The notes beneath the pieces were generated by a model that was given only the letters and a program-made list of their open reading frames with translations, was not told the DNA's origin and did not search any database. Positions 1 to 7,774 of a DNA stretch of 64,000 bases are shown here, piece by piece (the stretch's first letter is position 1; each line of letters starts with the position of its first letter). The position numbers were made by a program, and so were the translations under genes. Origin of the DNA: Candidatus Onthovicinus excrementipullorum (GTDB lineage Bacteria > Bacillota > Clostridia > Oscillospirales > Acutalibacteraceae). The stretch covers positions 1 through 64,000 of the forward strand of contig DVHG01000006.1 of NCBI GenBank assembly GCA_018712345.1. The letters run 5' to 3'.

Positions 1-264
1 GTTCAGATGCCGAATATCACCCCTCATGTCTGCCGTCACACTTACTGCAGCAATATGGCGAAGTCAGGTATGAATCCAAAGACGCTCCAGTATCTGATGG
101 GGCATAGCGATATTGGTGTAACGCTGAACACTTATACCCATCTGGGTCTGGAGGATGCAGTGGATGAGTTAAAGCGGGTGGAAGAACTGGAGAACGCCAG
201 AAAGGAAATGGAAAAGATAAACGGAGAGGGGACAGTTTCGCAGAAAATGTTCCGGGTAATATAA
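1..264 (+). CDS. Tyrosine recombinase/integrase, C-terminal fragment (cut by window edge)
   Basis: Only the last 87 residues are present; the reading frame is open to base 1. The end of the phage-integrase catalytic domain is clear: HVCRHTYCS carries the second catalytic arginine with its H-x-x-R context, LMGHSDIGVTLNTYTH carries the later histidine and the tyrosine nucleophile. A charged helix follows (DELKRVEELENARKE), then a short tail ending at TAA 262-264. Such enzymes cut and rejoin att sites for integration and excision. The TYTH context resembles Tn916/ICE-type integrases, but the N-terminal arm-binding domain is not visible, so the subfamily is uncertain. Confidence 0.9.
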   Translation, partial: VQMPNITPHVCRHTYCSNMAKSGMNPKTLQYLMGHSDIGVTLNTYTHLGLEDAVDELKRVEELENARKEMEKINGEGTVSQKMFRVI

Positions 265-281
265 TATGGAAAGGATGAAGG

Positions 282-306
282 CGCTCTGCTATGGCAGGGC
301 GTTTTT
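282..306 (+). terminator. Rho-independent terminator after integrase
   Basis: Stem CGCTCTGC / GCAGGGCG (one G-T pair) with loop TATG, followed by TTTTT. It separates the integrase from the RES gene, so the latter needs its own promoter; a TATACT -10-like hexamer lies at 352-357. Confidence 0.75.
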
Positions 307-393
307 CTTATAACTTAGCAGGCGAATCTAGTAAAAAAGGGAATATTTTGATATACTAAGGAAAGCAATGGATGAGGAGAGAACAGTAAATTT

Positions 394-1326
394 ATGGATG
401 AAAATAATAAGTGGATGATGCTTTTACTTTTCTTGTTTCACCAAACAGAAAGACAATGGAGAGAATTTGAAACAGAAATTAAATATAATAATCGGTATTT
501 TCCTAAAAGTCAGATATTAGATGAATTGAAAAGAATACAGAAATATGCAGTTCATGAAATACATGCTGATGAAGTTTATTATAGGGCCAGGGTGTTTAGT
601 ACCCCTTGGGAGTGTTTTAAGGAAGAATTGGAGCAAATACGTCAAATTATTTTAAAGCATTTTCCGGATATTGAAAATGGAAAATCTTCTTTTAATTTAG
701 ATAATATGTCAGATATGCAAGCTTGCTTGGCTATGTTATTATGTATGAAAAATGACAGCCAATCTATCATGGAAGAAATTGAACTAATATTTGAAAAAGA
801 AAAGAAATTTTGGGGGTATGATGCAGAACAATCGGATGCGCCTCCGAAAGATAAAACTTTAGGGGGAAGAGCGAATCCTAAAAATATTAGCTATTTATAT
901 ATTGCGGAAGACTTAAAAACTGCAATGATGGAAGTTAGACCTAATTTAACTCAGGAGGTAAGTGTAGCAACTATCAAAATACTGAAAACATTAAGATTAT
1001 TTGATTTTTGCTATGTGGATCCTGAAGAGGAAGCAGGAAAAAGTTTGGATTTAAGCATAATATCAACTGCCTTCTCCACTCCAAATTTTGGAAATGAAAA
1101 TGACTATTATGCGACACAATATTTATGCGAGTTTATTAAGGAATTAGGCTTTGATGGAATAAGATTTTACAGTTCATTAAATCCGCCTGGGAAAAATATA
1201 GTTTTATTTAACACTAAGAGAAACCCCACAACCAAAAGTAAAGATTATGAAATTGTAGAATCGAAAGTTTATTCTATTACAAAACTAGATTTAAATTATC
1301 AAATAATAGCACCAATAGAAAAATAA
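394..1326 (+). CDS. RES-domain protein (candidate NAD-consuming toxin/defence effector)
   Basis: 310 residues. The RES fold runs from about residue 60 to 280: YYRARVF near 62 carries the conserved arginine, GRANPKNISYLYIAED and AMMEVRP in the middle carry the NAD-pocket loop and glutamate, and ATQYLCEFIKELGFDGIRFYSS near the end is the typical C-terminal signature. Known RES proteins, paired with Xre antitoxins, degrade NAD+. Here no Xre partner is adjacent and the N-terminal ~60 residues are an additional domain. The gene is much more AT-rich than the chromosome and sits between integrase and the presumed att region, so it was probably brought in with the element. The ribosome-binding site is weak (GAGGAG lies about 15 bases upstream). 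Toxin versus phage-defence role is not decided by the sequence. Confidence 0.8.
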   Translation: MDENNKWMMLLLFLFHQTERQWREFETEIKYNNRYFPKSQILDELKRIQKYAVHEIHADEVYYRARVFSTPWECFKEELEQIRQIILKHFPDIENGKSSFNLDNMSDMQACLAMLLCMKNDSQSIMEEIELIFEKEKKFWGYDAEQSDAPPKDKTLGGRANPKNISYLYIAEDLKTAMMEVRPNLTQEVSVATIKILKTLRLFDFCYVDPEEEAGKSLDLSIISTAFSTPNFGNENDYYATQYLCEFIKELGFDGIRFYSSLNPPGKNIVLFNTKRNPTTKSKDYEIVESKVYSITKLDLNYQIIAPIEK

Positions 1327-1410
1327 GAAGAATTGCCTAGTGCCTAATAATGATGAGTAGTAACACACCCCCATTCTTACTACGTTTTTACTACTTTTGA
1401 CGGCCTCAAC

Positions 1411-1506
1411 TTGCCCCGATTTGCCCCGTTTTGCTCATTCTGTGATTGTTTTAACAATCTCAGCGGCAGCTACATACCCGGCAAATCGCGGCAAAACAGG
1501 GCAAAT
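1411..1506. repeat. Inverted TTTGCC repeats around a palindrome, likely integrase arm/att region
   Basis: Left array 1411-1434 has TTGCCCCGA-TTTGCCCCG-TTTTGC; right array 1480-1506 carries the same motif inverted (GGCAAAT, GGCAAAA, GGGCAAAT). Between them lies a perfect palindrome GATTGTT-TT-AACAATC at 1444-1459. Multiple short sites in both orientations next to an integrase fit arm-type binding sites. The assignment is an inference. Confidence 0.4.
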
Positions 1507-1533
1507 ATCAGCAAGTCAGGAGGACTTTAAAAT

Positions 1534-1998
1534 ATGATACGAGTGCTTTTCGTGTGCCACGGCAATATCTGCCGCAGCCCGATGGCTGAATTTGTGATGA
1601 AGCAGCTCGTGGAGGAGGCGGGGCTGGCTGATCAATTTGAAATTGCCTCCGCGGCCACGAGCACCGAGGAGATCGGCAATGGCGTCTATCCGCCGGTCCG
1701 CCGCCTGCTGCTCCGGCACGGGATTGATCCCGCCGGGAAAACGGCGCGGCAGATGCGGCGCTCCGACTATGATTCCTACGATTTGCTGATCGGGATGGAC
1801 AGCGAAAATATCCGGAATATGCGCCGGATCTGCGGTGGGGACCCCGCGGGAAAAATCCGGCTTCTGCTGGATGATGCACAGGCGCCGCGCGATATCTCCG
1901 ATCCGTGGTACACCCGGGATTTTGACCGGACATGGCGGGATGTGCAGGAGGGGTGCCGTGCGCTGCTGGCACATCTGACACAGCGTGAAGGCTGCTGA
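1534..1998 (+). CDS. Low molecular weight protein-tyrosine phosphatase
   Basis: 154 residues, the usual family length. The P-loop FVCHGNICRSP places the nucleophile at Cys8 and the phosphate-binding arginine at Arg14 (C-x5-R, then Ser). The general-acid loop DPWYTRDF is near residue 125, with the family DP motif followed by an aromatic residue. The cytosolic enzyme hydrolyses phosphotyrosine; in bacteria it often counters tyrosine kinases of capsule synthesis or removes protein phosphoarginine, and no such kinase is visible here. SD AGGAGG lies at 1518-1523 ahead of ATG 1534. It is the first chromosomal-looking gene after the element. A 175-base gap separates it from brnQ, so cotranscription is uncertain. 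Confidence 0.92.
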   Translation: MIRVLFVCHGNICRSPMAEFVMKQLVEEAGLADQFEIASAATSTEEIGNGVYPPVRRLLLRHGIDPAGKTARQMRRSDYDSYDLLIGMDSENIRNMRRICGGDPAGKIRLLLDDAQAPRDISDPWYTRDFDRTWRDVQEGCRALLAHLTQREGC

Positions 1999-2173
1999 AC
2001 CGTTCCCGTGGACAGGCCCGCTCCGCATCAAATCCAGTCCTCAGTGTGTGAGACTGCCTGAGCCGTACCCACATCGCCCGACGGAGACGCGGGAAACTCC
2101 ATTTTTACACAGCACTTGCACGATAGGGCGTCTGCTAATCGGTTGAAATTTAAAACAGCGGGGAGAAATGAAA

Positions 2174-3517
2174 ATGATAATTGAAAAAATGAAAAAGAGG
2201 GATATCTTTTTCCTGGGGCTGACTTTGTTCTGCCTGTTCTTCGGCGCGGGGAATCTGATCTTCCCGCCGTTTATCGGCGCACAGGCGGGGACGGATACCT
2301 GGATCGCTATGGTCGGGTTCGCCATCACGGCCATCGGCTTTCCGGTGCTGGGCGTAGTCGCCGTGGCCAAGGCCGGCGGCTTTGAGCAGCTTGCCGGCCG
2401 GGTGGGGAAAAAATTCGCCGCCGTGTTCATCATCCTGGTGTATCTGTCCATCGGCCCCGGGCTGGCCATCCCACGAACGGCCTCCACCTCCTTTGAAATG
2501 GCGGTCACCCCCTTTATGGAGGCGCCCGCCGGATGGATGCTGCCCGTCTATTCGCTGATCTTCTTCCTTGTAGCCGTGATTGTCGCCCTGCGCCCGGAAA
2601 AGCTCACCGAACGCGTCGGGAAGATTTTGGCCCCGTGCCTGCTGCTCCTGATTCTGGTGATTGTGATCGGATGCTTCATCCGGTCCCCCGGCGGATATGG
2701 GCAGCCGGGCGGAAGCTACGCGCAGAACGTCTTTGCACAGGGGTTTGCCGACGGATACCAGACCATGGACACCCTCGTGGCACTCAACTATGGCATCATC
2801 ATCGTGCTGAATATCAAAAACCACCGGATCGAGCAGGAGAAAAGCATTGTGCGCTACACCATCACGGCCGGATGGATCGCCGGCGGCCTGCTGCTGGTCA
2901 TCTACTGCGCGCTGGCCCATATCGGGGCGGTGAGCGGGGCTGCCTTCCCCGGAGCGGCCAACGGCGCACAGGTGCTGACCAATCTGGTCTCCTGGCTGTA
3001 TGGTCCCGTCGGCTCCGTAATCCTGGGCCTGATCTTCATCATCGCGTGCCTGAATGTCTGCATCGGGCTGCTCAGCAGCTGTTCCGAATATTTTCACCGC
3101 ATCGCCCCCAGGCTCCCCTACCGCGTCTGGCTCCTCATCATGGCTGTCCTCAGCTACCTGATTTCCATTCTGGGGCTGAATACCATCCTGAAGGTCTCCA
3201 CCCCGATCCTCCACGCGCTCTATCCAATGGCGCTCGTGCTGATTGTGCTCGGGCTCGCCAATCGGGTGACCGGGCGGATGCCACTGTGCTATCCGGTTGC
3301 CATCGCCTTTACCGGCGTGACGAGCGTCCTCTACGCGCTCAATACAGCCGGGCTGCGCATCCCGGGGATCAGCACCCTTGTGGAATCAATGCCCTTATAT
3401 GATTCCGGTCTGGTATGGCTAATCCCCGCGGCTGTAGGTGCAGGGATCGGGGCCGCAGTCAGCTGCATCCGGAACCGGAAAAAATACGGCACCCTCCTGC
3501 TGCCTGAGAAAAAATAA
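2174..3517 (+). CDS. brnQ: Branched-chain amino acid:cation symporter (BrnQ/LivS family)
   Basis: About 447 residues and roughly 12 membrane segments. The N-terminus has the family signature FFLGLTLFCLFFGAGNLIFPP, with the unwound helix and GAGN typical of LIVCS carriers, followed by GAQAG. It imports leucine, isoleucine and valine with Na+ or H+. Two start codons are possible: ATG 2168 lies only 2 bases after SD GGGGAG (2160-2165), while ATG 2174 has an 8-base spacing and is preferred. The product ends in a charged cytosolic tail (RNRKKYG). No T-box or other amino-acid leader was recognised in the 170 bases upstream. A strong hairpin terminator follows. Confidence 0.92.
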   Translation: MIIEKMKKRDIFFLGLTLFCLFFGAGNLIFPPFIGAQAGTDTWIAMVGFAITAIGFPVLGVVAVAKAGGFEQLAGRVGKKFAAVFIILVYLSIGPGLAIPRTASTSFEMAVTPFMEAPAGWMLPVYSLIFFLVAVIVALRPEKLTERVGKILAPCLLLLILVIVIGCFIRSPGGYGQPGGSYAQNVFAQGFADGYQTMDTLVALNYGIIIVLNIKNHRIEQEKSIVRYTITAGWIAGGLLLVIYCALAHIGAVSGAAFPGAANGAQVLTNLVSWLYGPVGSVILGLIFIIACLNVCIGLLSSCSEYFHRIAPRLPYRVWLLIMAVLSYLISILGLNTILKVSTPILHALYPMALVLIVLGLANRVTGRMPLCYPVAIAFTGVTSVLYALNTAGLRIPGISTLVESMPLYDSGLVWLIPAAVGAGIGAAVSCIRNRKKYGTLLLPEKK

Positions 3518-3600
3518 AACGCGGCCTCGCACCGGGCGCGGATTTATGACTACCGGTTTTGCTCCCCTGCCAGTGCGCACCCGTAATAACGGATAAAACA

Positions 3601-3637
3601 CAGCGCTCCGGCTTCTATGGCCGGAGCGCTGTTCGTC
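3601..3637. terminator. Terminator between convergent brnQ and DUF1893 genes
   Basis: Perfect 11-bp stem CAGCGCTCCGG (3601-3611) / CCGGAGCGCTG (3621-3631), then TTCGTCCGTCTTTTT. It lies between two genes that point at each other and may serve both. Confidence 0.85.
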
Positions 3638-3644
3638 CGTCTTT

Positions 3645-4073
3645 TTAATTGGGATGCGCGCGCAGCTCCGCCAGCTTCCGGCGGATGAGCAGCAGCGCCT
3701 CCTCAGGGTCCTCCGTCCCGCGCACTGCGTTCTCCATCAGGCAGGGGCCGTCACCGGAGCGGTTGATGATGCCGGGGACACAGCGGTCATATTCCACCGA
3801 AATCCCATGATCCCGCAGCACCGAAAGGGCAGGCTTGCTGACTGTCCCGGCATACAGGCGCGTGACCCCCGCACGCACGAACAGAAAGGCCGCGGCCTTG
3901 CCTACGACTTTATCGGCAGCGGAAAATCCCTTCAGATCCAGGCCACTGTCCAGCCAATCCAGCACGGGCCGCACGCCGCGCGCCGAACTCGTGTAAATGC
4001 AATCACCTTTACACACAACGCACGTATAGCCACCGTCCCGCAGGAGTGCACATGCCCGCTCCAGATCAGCCAT
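3645..4073 (-). CDS. DUF1893 family protein (TM1506-like, deaminase-fold relative)
   Basis: 142 residues. Matches the DUF1893 pattern: an N-terminal CVVCKGD strand, a central helix KVVGKAAAFLFVRAGV, then YAGTVSKPALSVLRDHGI and a VPGIINRSGDGPCLMENAV loop. Known structures of this family share the cytidine-deaminase-like fold, but no reaction is established. Its ATG overlaps the last 8 bases of the ECF S-component gene, so it is probably translationally coupled and is the last gene of the aldo/keto reductase operon. Function in this operon is unknown; a role in handling the vitamin-like solute imported by the S-component is a guess. Confidence 0.8.
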   Translation of the reverse strand: MADLERACALLRDGGYTCVVCKGDCIYTSSARGVRPVLDWLDSGLDLKGFSAADKVVGKAAAFLFVRAGVTRLYAGTVSKPALSVLRDHGISVEYDRCVPGIINRSGDGPCLMENAVRGTEDPEEALLLIRRKLAELRAHPN

Positions 4074-4632
4074 TTTTCCGGACTCCCTTTTCCACCCAGA
4101 ACATCAGCAGCGGAAGCAGCGCCCACTGGAGCAGGATGCCCGGCAGACCCGTGACAATGCTCATCCAGATAGAGGAGACAGCCACCTGGCTCCCGAATGC
4201 ATAGACGGCCAGAAGCACCGCACCGGAGCGCAGCGCACGGCCGGCGATCTGCGCGATGAGCAGCTTCAGGAAGGTATTCAGCCTGGACTTTGCCATCAGG
4301 CCGGAGATCAGGCCATATCCGGCGAGCTCCACCGTAATGAACGGGAGCATCAGCGCGCCAGGCATTCCGGAGAGCGCGAAGCTCACCAGCGGGCTGAGGA
4401 TGCCGGCGATCAGCCCGGCGGCAGGACCGGCCATCAGGCCGATCATCAGCACCGGCAGGTGCATCGGCAGGAAGGTCTCGCCCAGCGCCGTACCGAGCCC
4501 GGAGACAGCCCCCAGTGCATGGAACAGCTGCGGCAGGGCTACAGCAGCCACTACGGCAACGGCCGTGGCGGCCGTCTTGGTCTTCAGCGTTTTAAAGACG
4601 AGCGGTTTTCTTGCAGTCAATGTATTTTCCAT
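4066..4632 (-). CDS. ECF transporter substrate-binding (S) component
   Basis: 188 residues, about six hydrophobic segments. The pattern HLPVLMIGLMAGPAAGLIAG followed by SPLVSFALSGMPG is that of vitamin-uptake S-components, which form a membrane complex with a shared EcfA/EcfA'/EcfT module encoded elsewhere. The ligand cannot be read from the sequence; folate, pantothenate or another vitamin precursor are all possible. No riboswitch is present because the gene follows the upstream reductase by only 24 bases, so expression depends on the promoter before the reductase. It overlaps the downstream DUF1893 gene by 8 bases. Confidence 0.82.
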   Translation of the reverse strand: MENTLTARKPLVFKTLKTKTAATAVAVVAAVALPQLFHALGAVSGLGTALGETFLPMHLPVLMIGLMAGPAAGLIAGILSPLVSFALSGMPGALMLPFITVELAGYGLISGLMAKSRLNTFLKLLIAQIAGRALRSGAVLLAVYAFGSQVAVSSIWMSIVTGLPGILLQWALLPLLMFWVEKGVRKNG

Positions 4633-4656
4633 ATTTAGTCAACTCCTGTTTTAATA

Positions 4657-5778
4657 TTATATTTCAAACGCTGCGGCAACATCCTTGAGGTATTGGCGGA
4701 TGGGCAGGTGCTGCGGGCAGATCTGCTCGCATTTCCCGCATGCGATGCAGTCGGACGCCTTGGCGTGGCCGTGCGAATATGTCTCATAATACCCCTGCTG
4801 GATCGAAAACCCCTGGTTGACCGACTGCTTGTCGGCATTATAGAGGGCAAAATACTTGGGGATATCGATCTTTTGGGGGCATCCGTCCGTACAGTAGCGG
4901 CAGGCCGTACACGGAATGGCGATCGTTCCGTTGATAATCCCCACCGCACTGGCGATAGCCTGATACTCCTGCTCATTGAGCGGCTTAAAGTCAGCCATAA
5001 AGCCCATATTATCCTCCAGCTGATCCATGGAGGACATGCCGCTGAGCACCATCATCACATTTTCCTGGCTGGCGGCAAAACGCAGCGCCCACGAGGCGAC
5101 AGACATATCGGGATGAATCGAGCGGAACAGCTTCTCCGCCTCCGGCGGGACCTTGGCGAGCGAGCCGCCCTTGACCGGCTCCATAACAATCACGCGCTTG
5201 TGGTGCGCCCGGGCGACCTCCAGACATCTGCGCGACTGGATGCCCTCATTTTCCCAGTCCAGATAGTTGACCTGAAGCTGGACAAAATCGACGTCCGGAT
5301 GCGCGGTGAGGATCTCCTCAAGCACATCTGCCGTATCGTGAAAAGAAAATCCCATCTGCCGGATCAGGCCCTTGCGTTTGAGCTCGGCCACGTAGCCGAA
5401 CGTATCCAGACGCTTGGCAATTTTATAGTGCGCCCTGCCAAGATCGTGCAGCAGATAATAGTCAAAATAATCGACTCCGCACTTTTTCAGCTGTTCATTA
5501 AAAATACGGTCGTGGTCCTTCGCGCGCTTCAGAAAGACTACAGGCATCTTCGTCGCCACGGTAAAGGAATCCCGCGGATGGCGCTTGACGACGGCCTCCC
5601 GCACAATCTCCTCACTGGTGAAATTATGGTACATATAGGCCGTATCAAAATAGGTGAATCCCCTGTCAAGAAAGGCGTCGACCATGCGGAAGACCTGCGG
5701 CAGCTCCACGCTCCTCGCATTGCTCTCGTCCGTCAGCGGCAGCCGCATCATGCCAAAGCCCAACTTTTTAGCTTCCAT
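4657..5778 (-). CDS. Aldo/keto reductase with C-terminal 4Fe-4S ferredoxin domain
   Basis: 373 residues. An AKR TIM barrel spans about 1-275: GFGMMRLPL at the start, the catalytic tyrosine in FDTAYMYHN, lysine in VATKMPV, histidine in YYLLHDLG. The C-terminal region has two iron-sulphur motifs, CTACRYCTDGCP near 300 and CIACGKCEQICP near 350. Such proteins are NAD(P)H- or ferredoxin-linked oxidoreductases of unknown substrate. First gene of an operon with the S-component and DUF1893 genes. The promoter has a MerR-type 19-bp spacer containing a perfect palindrome, so induction by an electrophile, aldehyde or oxidant through an unlinked MerR-family activator is likely. Confidence 0.9.
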   Translation of the reverse strand: MEAKKLGFGMMRLPLTDESNARSVELPQVFRMVDAFLDRGFTYFDTAYMYHNFTSEEIVREAVVKRHPRDSFTVATKMPVVFLKRAKDHDRIFNEQLKKCGVDYFDYYLLHDLGRAHYKIAKRLDTFGYVAELKRKGLIRQMGFSFHDTADVLEEILTAHPDVDFVQLQVNYLDWENEGIQSRRCLEVARAHHKRVIVMEPVKGGSLAKVPPEAEKLFRSIHPDMSVASWALRFAASQENVMMVLSGMSSMDQLEDNMGFMADFKPLNEQEYQAIASAVGIINGTIAIPCTACRYCTDGCPQKIDIPKYFALYNADKQSVNQGFSIQQGYYETYSHGHAKASDCIACGKCEQICPQHLPIRQYLKDVAAAFEI

Positions 5779-5875
5779 ATAATTCCCCCTTTTTCACGCC
5801 GCTCCTGCCCAACCGCCGGCCGCACCGGTGCCAAGGTCAACAGTACAGGATACGCAGCGCCATACTCTGTTATTT

Positions 5876-5906
5876 ATTTTACATGCTGGAGTATACTCCA
5901 AGTCAA
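5876..5906 (-). promoter_or_regulatory. MerR-type promoter/operator of the aldo/keto reductase operon
   Basis: On the minus strand TTGACT (5906-5901), a 19-base spacer, then TGTAAAAT with -10 TAAAAT (5881-5876). The spacer holds the perfect palindrome TGGAGTATACTCCA (5887-5900). A 19-bp spacer with a GGAGT-type palindrome between -35 and -10 is the hallmark of promoters activated by MerR-family proteins; similar boxes are known before aldo/keto reductase genes. No merR gene is in the window. Confidence 0.75.
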
Positions 5907-5916
5907 GTCTTTTATA

Positions 5917-5960
5917 AAGAAAAATAAAAAAGCGAGAGCCTCAGCTGTTTGCTGAAGCTC
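5917..5960 (-). terminator. Terminator after the HTH regulator gene
   Basis: On the minus strand, stem GAGCTTCAGC / GCTGAGGCTC with one mismatch, then CTCGCTTTTTT. It lies just before the reductase promoter and isolates the two transcription units. Confidence 0.65.
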
Positions 5961-6037
5961 CGATTTTTATCTCACTATGAGGTATAGAACCCAATTCCTT
6001 GTAAAAACCATCGGGCTGCCCGCCAACTGTACCGACC

Positions 6038-6475
6038 TTACTCATTGAGGAGCGTTTTGCAGTCATGATCGTACAGCAGATCATCCGTCTGGGCCACCGT
6101 GTAGTGATGATTGAGGGCAAATTCAATCAAAGCATCGCGCACAATACGCGGATAGAGCGAGGATTTGCGCTCAGAAGCCAGCAGATGATCCGTCTCCTCC
6201 ACAGTCATGCCGGCGGCAATCGCAATACAGATCAGCTTATCCCGGTCAGGGTGCTTGAGCCCGGAAAAAATTTGATAGGCATACACCTGATTCAGGCCGC
6301 TGTCACGGATCAGAGCCGCCTTGGACAGTTTCTTTTTCTTTAAATAATCCGCCAAAAACTGCGACGCATTTACATCCAGAAACCGTTCCTGATTTTCCGC
6401 CAAAAACGATTCAATATTATCGCAGCTGTCCAGGTTGTTTTCCATTTCGAGCGTTGTCTTCTGATACTGAGCCAT
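6038..6475 (-). CDS. XRE-like helix-turn-helix regulator
   Basis: 145 residues. The middle part has the lambda-repressor-like HTH: LKKKKLSKAALIRDSGLNQVYAYQIFSG, then KHPDRDKLICIAIAAGMTVEETDHLLA, a pattern seen in regulators that sit next to Ser/Thr kinase genes in Clostridia. The C-terminal ~45 residues form another helical unit ending in DDLLYDHDC. SD GGGGGAG precedes the ATG. Divergent to the kinase gene at 6581, sharing a 105-base intergenic region, so it may regulate that gene and itself. Confidence 0.75.
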   Translation of the reverse strand: MAQYQKTTLEMENNLDSCDNIESFLAENQERFLDVNASQFLADYLKKKKLSKAALIRDSGLNQVYAYQIFSGLKHPDRDKLICIAIAAGMTVEETDHLLASERKSSLYPRIVRDALIEFALNHHYTVAQTDDLLYDHDCKTLLNE

Positions 6476-6493
6476 AATCTAATCTTCTCCCCC

Positions 6494-6522
6494 TTGTCAA
6501 ACAAATCAACTTATTTTATAAT
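6494..6522 (+). promoter_or_regulatory. Promoter of the Ser/Thr kinase gene
   Basis: TTGTCA (6494-6499), 17-base spacer, TATAAT (6517-6522), about 60 bases before the kinase start. Confidence 0.6.
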
Positions 6523-6580
6523 AAATATAACAAATTATGACTGGAATTTCAAGCCATTTTTAGGGGGGAGTTTAATAAAA

Positions 6581-7690
6581 ATGGAACAGGACCGCTATAC
6601 GGTGATGCAAACTCTTTCCGATACGGAGCGGGCATGTACCCAGCTTGTCCGCAAGGCCTCCTCCAACCAGTTATATGTTCGGAAGGCGGTCAACCGGGAG
6701 ATCCCGGCCTATTCCGTGCTCAGGAACTGCAAAATAACGGGCATCCCCCGGATTTACCATGTGGAGACCGGAAACGGCAAAACTGAGGTTATTGAAGAGT
6801 TCCTCAACGGGAAAACGCTGGAGGAATATGTGCGGATTAACGGCTTTCTCACCGACGCCGAGGCGCGCCGCATTCTGGCAGTGCTGTGCCGGATCCTGAT
6901 CCCGATCCACAAAATGGGCATCATTCACCGCGATATCAAGCCGGCCAACATTATCCTCTCCCCCGGCGGCGCCCTCTTCCTGATTGATTTTGATGCCGCA
7001 CACCAGTACACACGTCCGGACGCTGAAGACACCGTTCTGCTTGGGACAAAGGGCTATGCCGCCCCGGAGCAATACGGCTACGCGCCGGCGGACCTCCGGT
7101 CGGACATCTACGCGCTGGGGGTCACGATCAACCGGCTTTTAAACGGAAAAATGCCTGGCGATGAGATTGCTGCGGGTTCCCTGTCCCGCATTATTCGTAA
7201 ATGCACCCAAATTGACCCCCAGTTCCGTTATGCCGACTGCTCGCAGATCCTCACAGATCTCAGTGCGTCACCTGTGCCGGCGCCTGCCGGTCCGCAGGCG
7301 TATCCGGCGCCGATACCGATGCCGGCACCCTCTTCCGTTCCCGTGCAGGCGCCTGTTCCAGTGCCCGCTGTTGCGTACCGCAGGCGGGAGTGGTGGCGCA
7401 TCTTGGTAACCGGGATTTTTGCCCTGCTCTATTTCTTCGTTGAGTTCACGGAAAATCCTTTTACACTCCAAACGCTGTCGGATTACTGCTTTGATCTGCT
7501 GATTATCCTGCCGCCCGTCATCTACATCGTCGATTTATTTAAGCTGCGCACCCGCCCGCCGATCCCGCCCATGCGCAAGGACCCCTGGCGCATCCTGTTC
7601 GGGATGCTGTATTTTGGCGTATGGTTCGTCCTGCTCATCGTGGTGAATACCCTCCGCCTGACCGGCACCCTTTCCTCCATTATTAGTTAG
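6581..7690 (+). CDS. Membrane-anchored Ser/Thr protein kinase
   Basis: 369 residues from ATG 6581, chosen because AGGGGGGAG (6562-6570) lies just upstream; an in-frame earlier start at 6494 lacks any SD and falls in the promoter. Kinase domain about 1-235: VRKAV with the ATP lysine, EEFLNGKTLEEYV, catalytic loop IIHRDIKPANIIL, then LIDFDAAHQY where DFD replaces the usual DFG, and GTKGYAAPEQYG as the APE motif. A Pro/Ala-rich linker (about 240-290) leads to two C-terminal membrane-segment clusters. No PASTA domains, so it is not PrkC. Followed by a zinc-ribbon membrane protein that could be a substrate or partner. Confidence 0.88.
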   Translation: MEQDRYTVMQTLSDTERACTQLVRKASSNQLYVRKAVNREIPAYSVLRNCKITGIPRIYHVETGNGKTEVIEEFLNGKTLEEYVRINGFLTDAEARRILAVLCRILIPIHKMGIIHRDIKPANIILSPGGALFLIDFDAAHQYTRPDAEDTVLLGTKGYAAPEQYGYAPADLRSDIYALGVTINRLLNGKMPGDEIAAGSLSRIIRKCTQIDPQFRYADCSQILTDLSASPVPAPAGPQAYPAPIPMPAPSSVPVQAPVPVPAVAYRRREWWRILVTGIFALLYFFVEFTENPFTLQTLSDYCFDLLIILPPVIYIVDLFKLRTRPPIPPMRKDPWRILFGMLYFGVWFVLLIVVNTLRLTGTLSSIIS

Positions 7691-7774
7691 CTGAAAGAAT
7701 AATACTTTTCCTTGTCTCTGTGATAAACTTTATTTCAGTAAAATTTTCGTATCACTTTTTGGAGGGAAGAAATT

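Larger units (their letters stand above)
1..1506. mobile_element. Right end of an integrated genetic element
   Basis: The left edge holds the end of a tyrosine integrase, then an AT-rich RES-domain gene, then a set of TTTGCC repeats in opposite orientations. After that, ordinary GC-rich chromosomal coding sequence begins with the phosphatase at 1534. Integrases of integrative elements usually sit next to one attachment site, so the junction probably lies between about 1340 and 1520. The other end is outside the window, so the att core cannot be defined. Seen: gene order, base composition change, repeats. Inferred: that this is the element boundary. Confidence 0.5.

Noticed and set aside
1999-2160. 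T-box or amino-acid riboswitch before brnQ
   Set aside because: No T-box consensus sequence and no terminator/antiterminator pair was seen.
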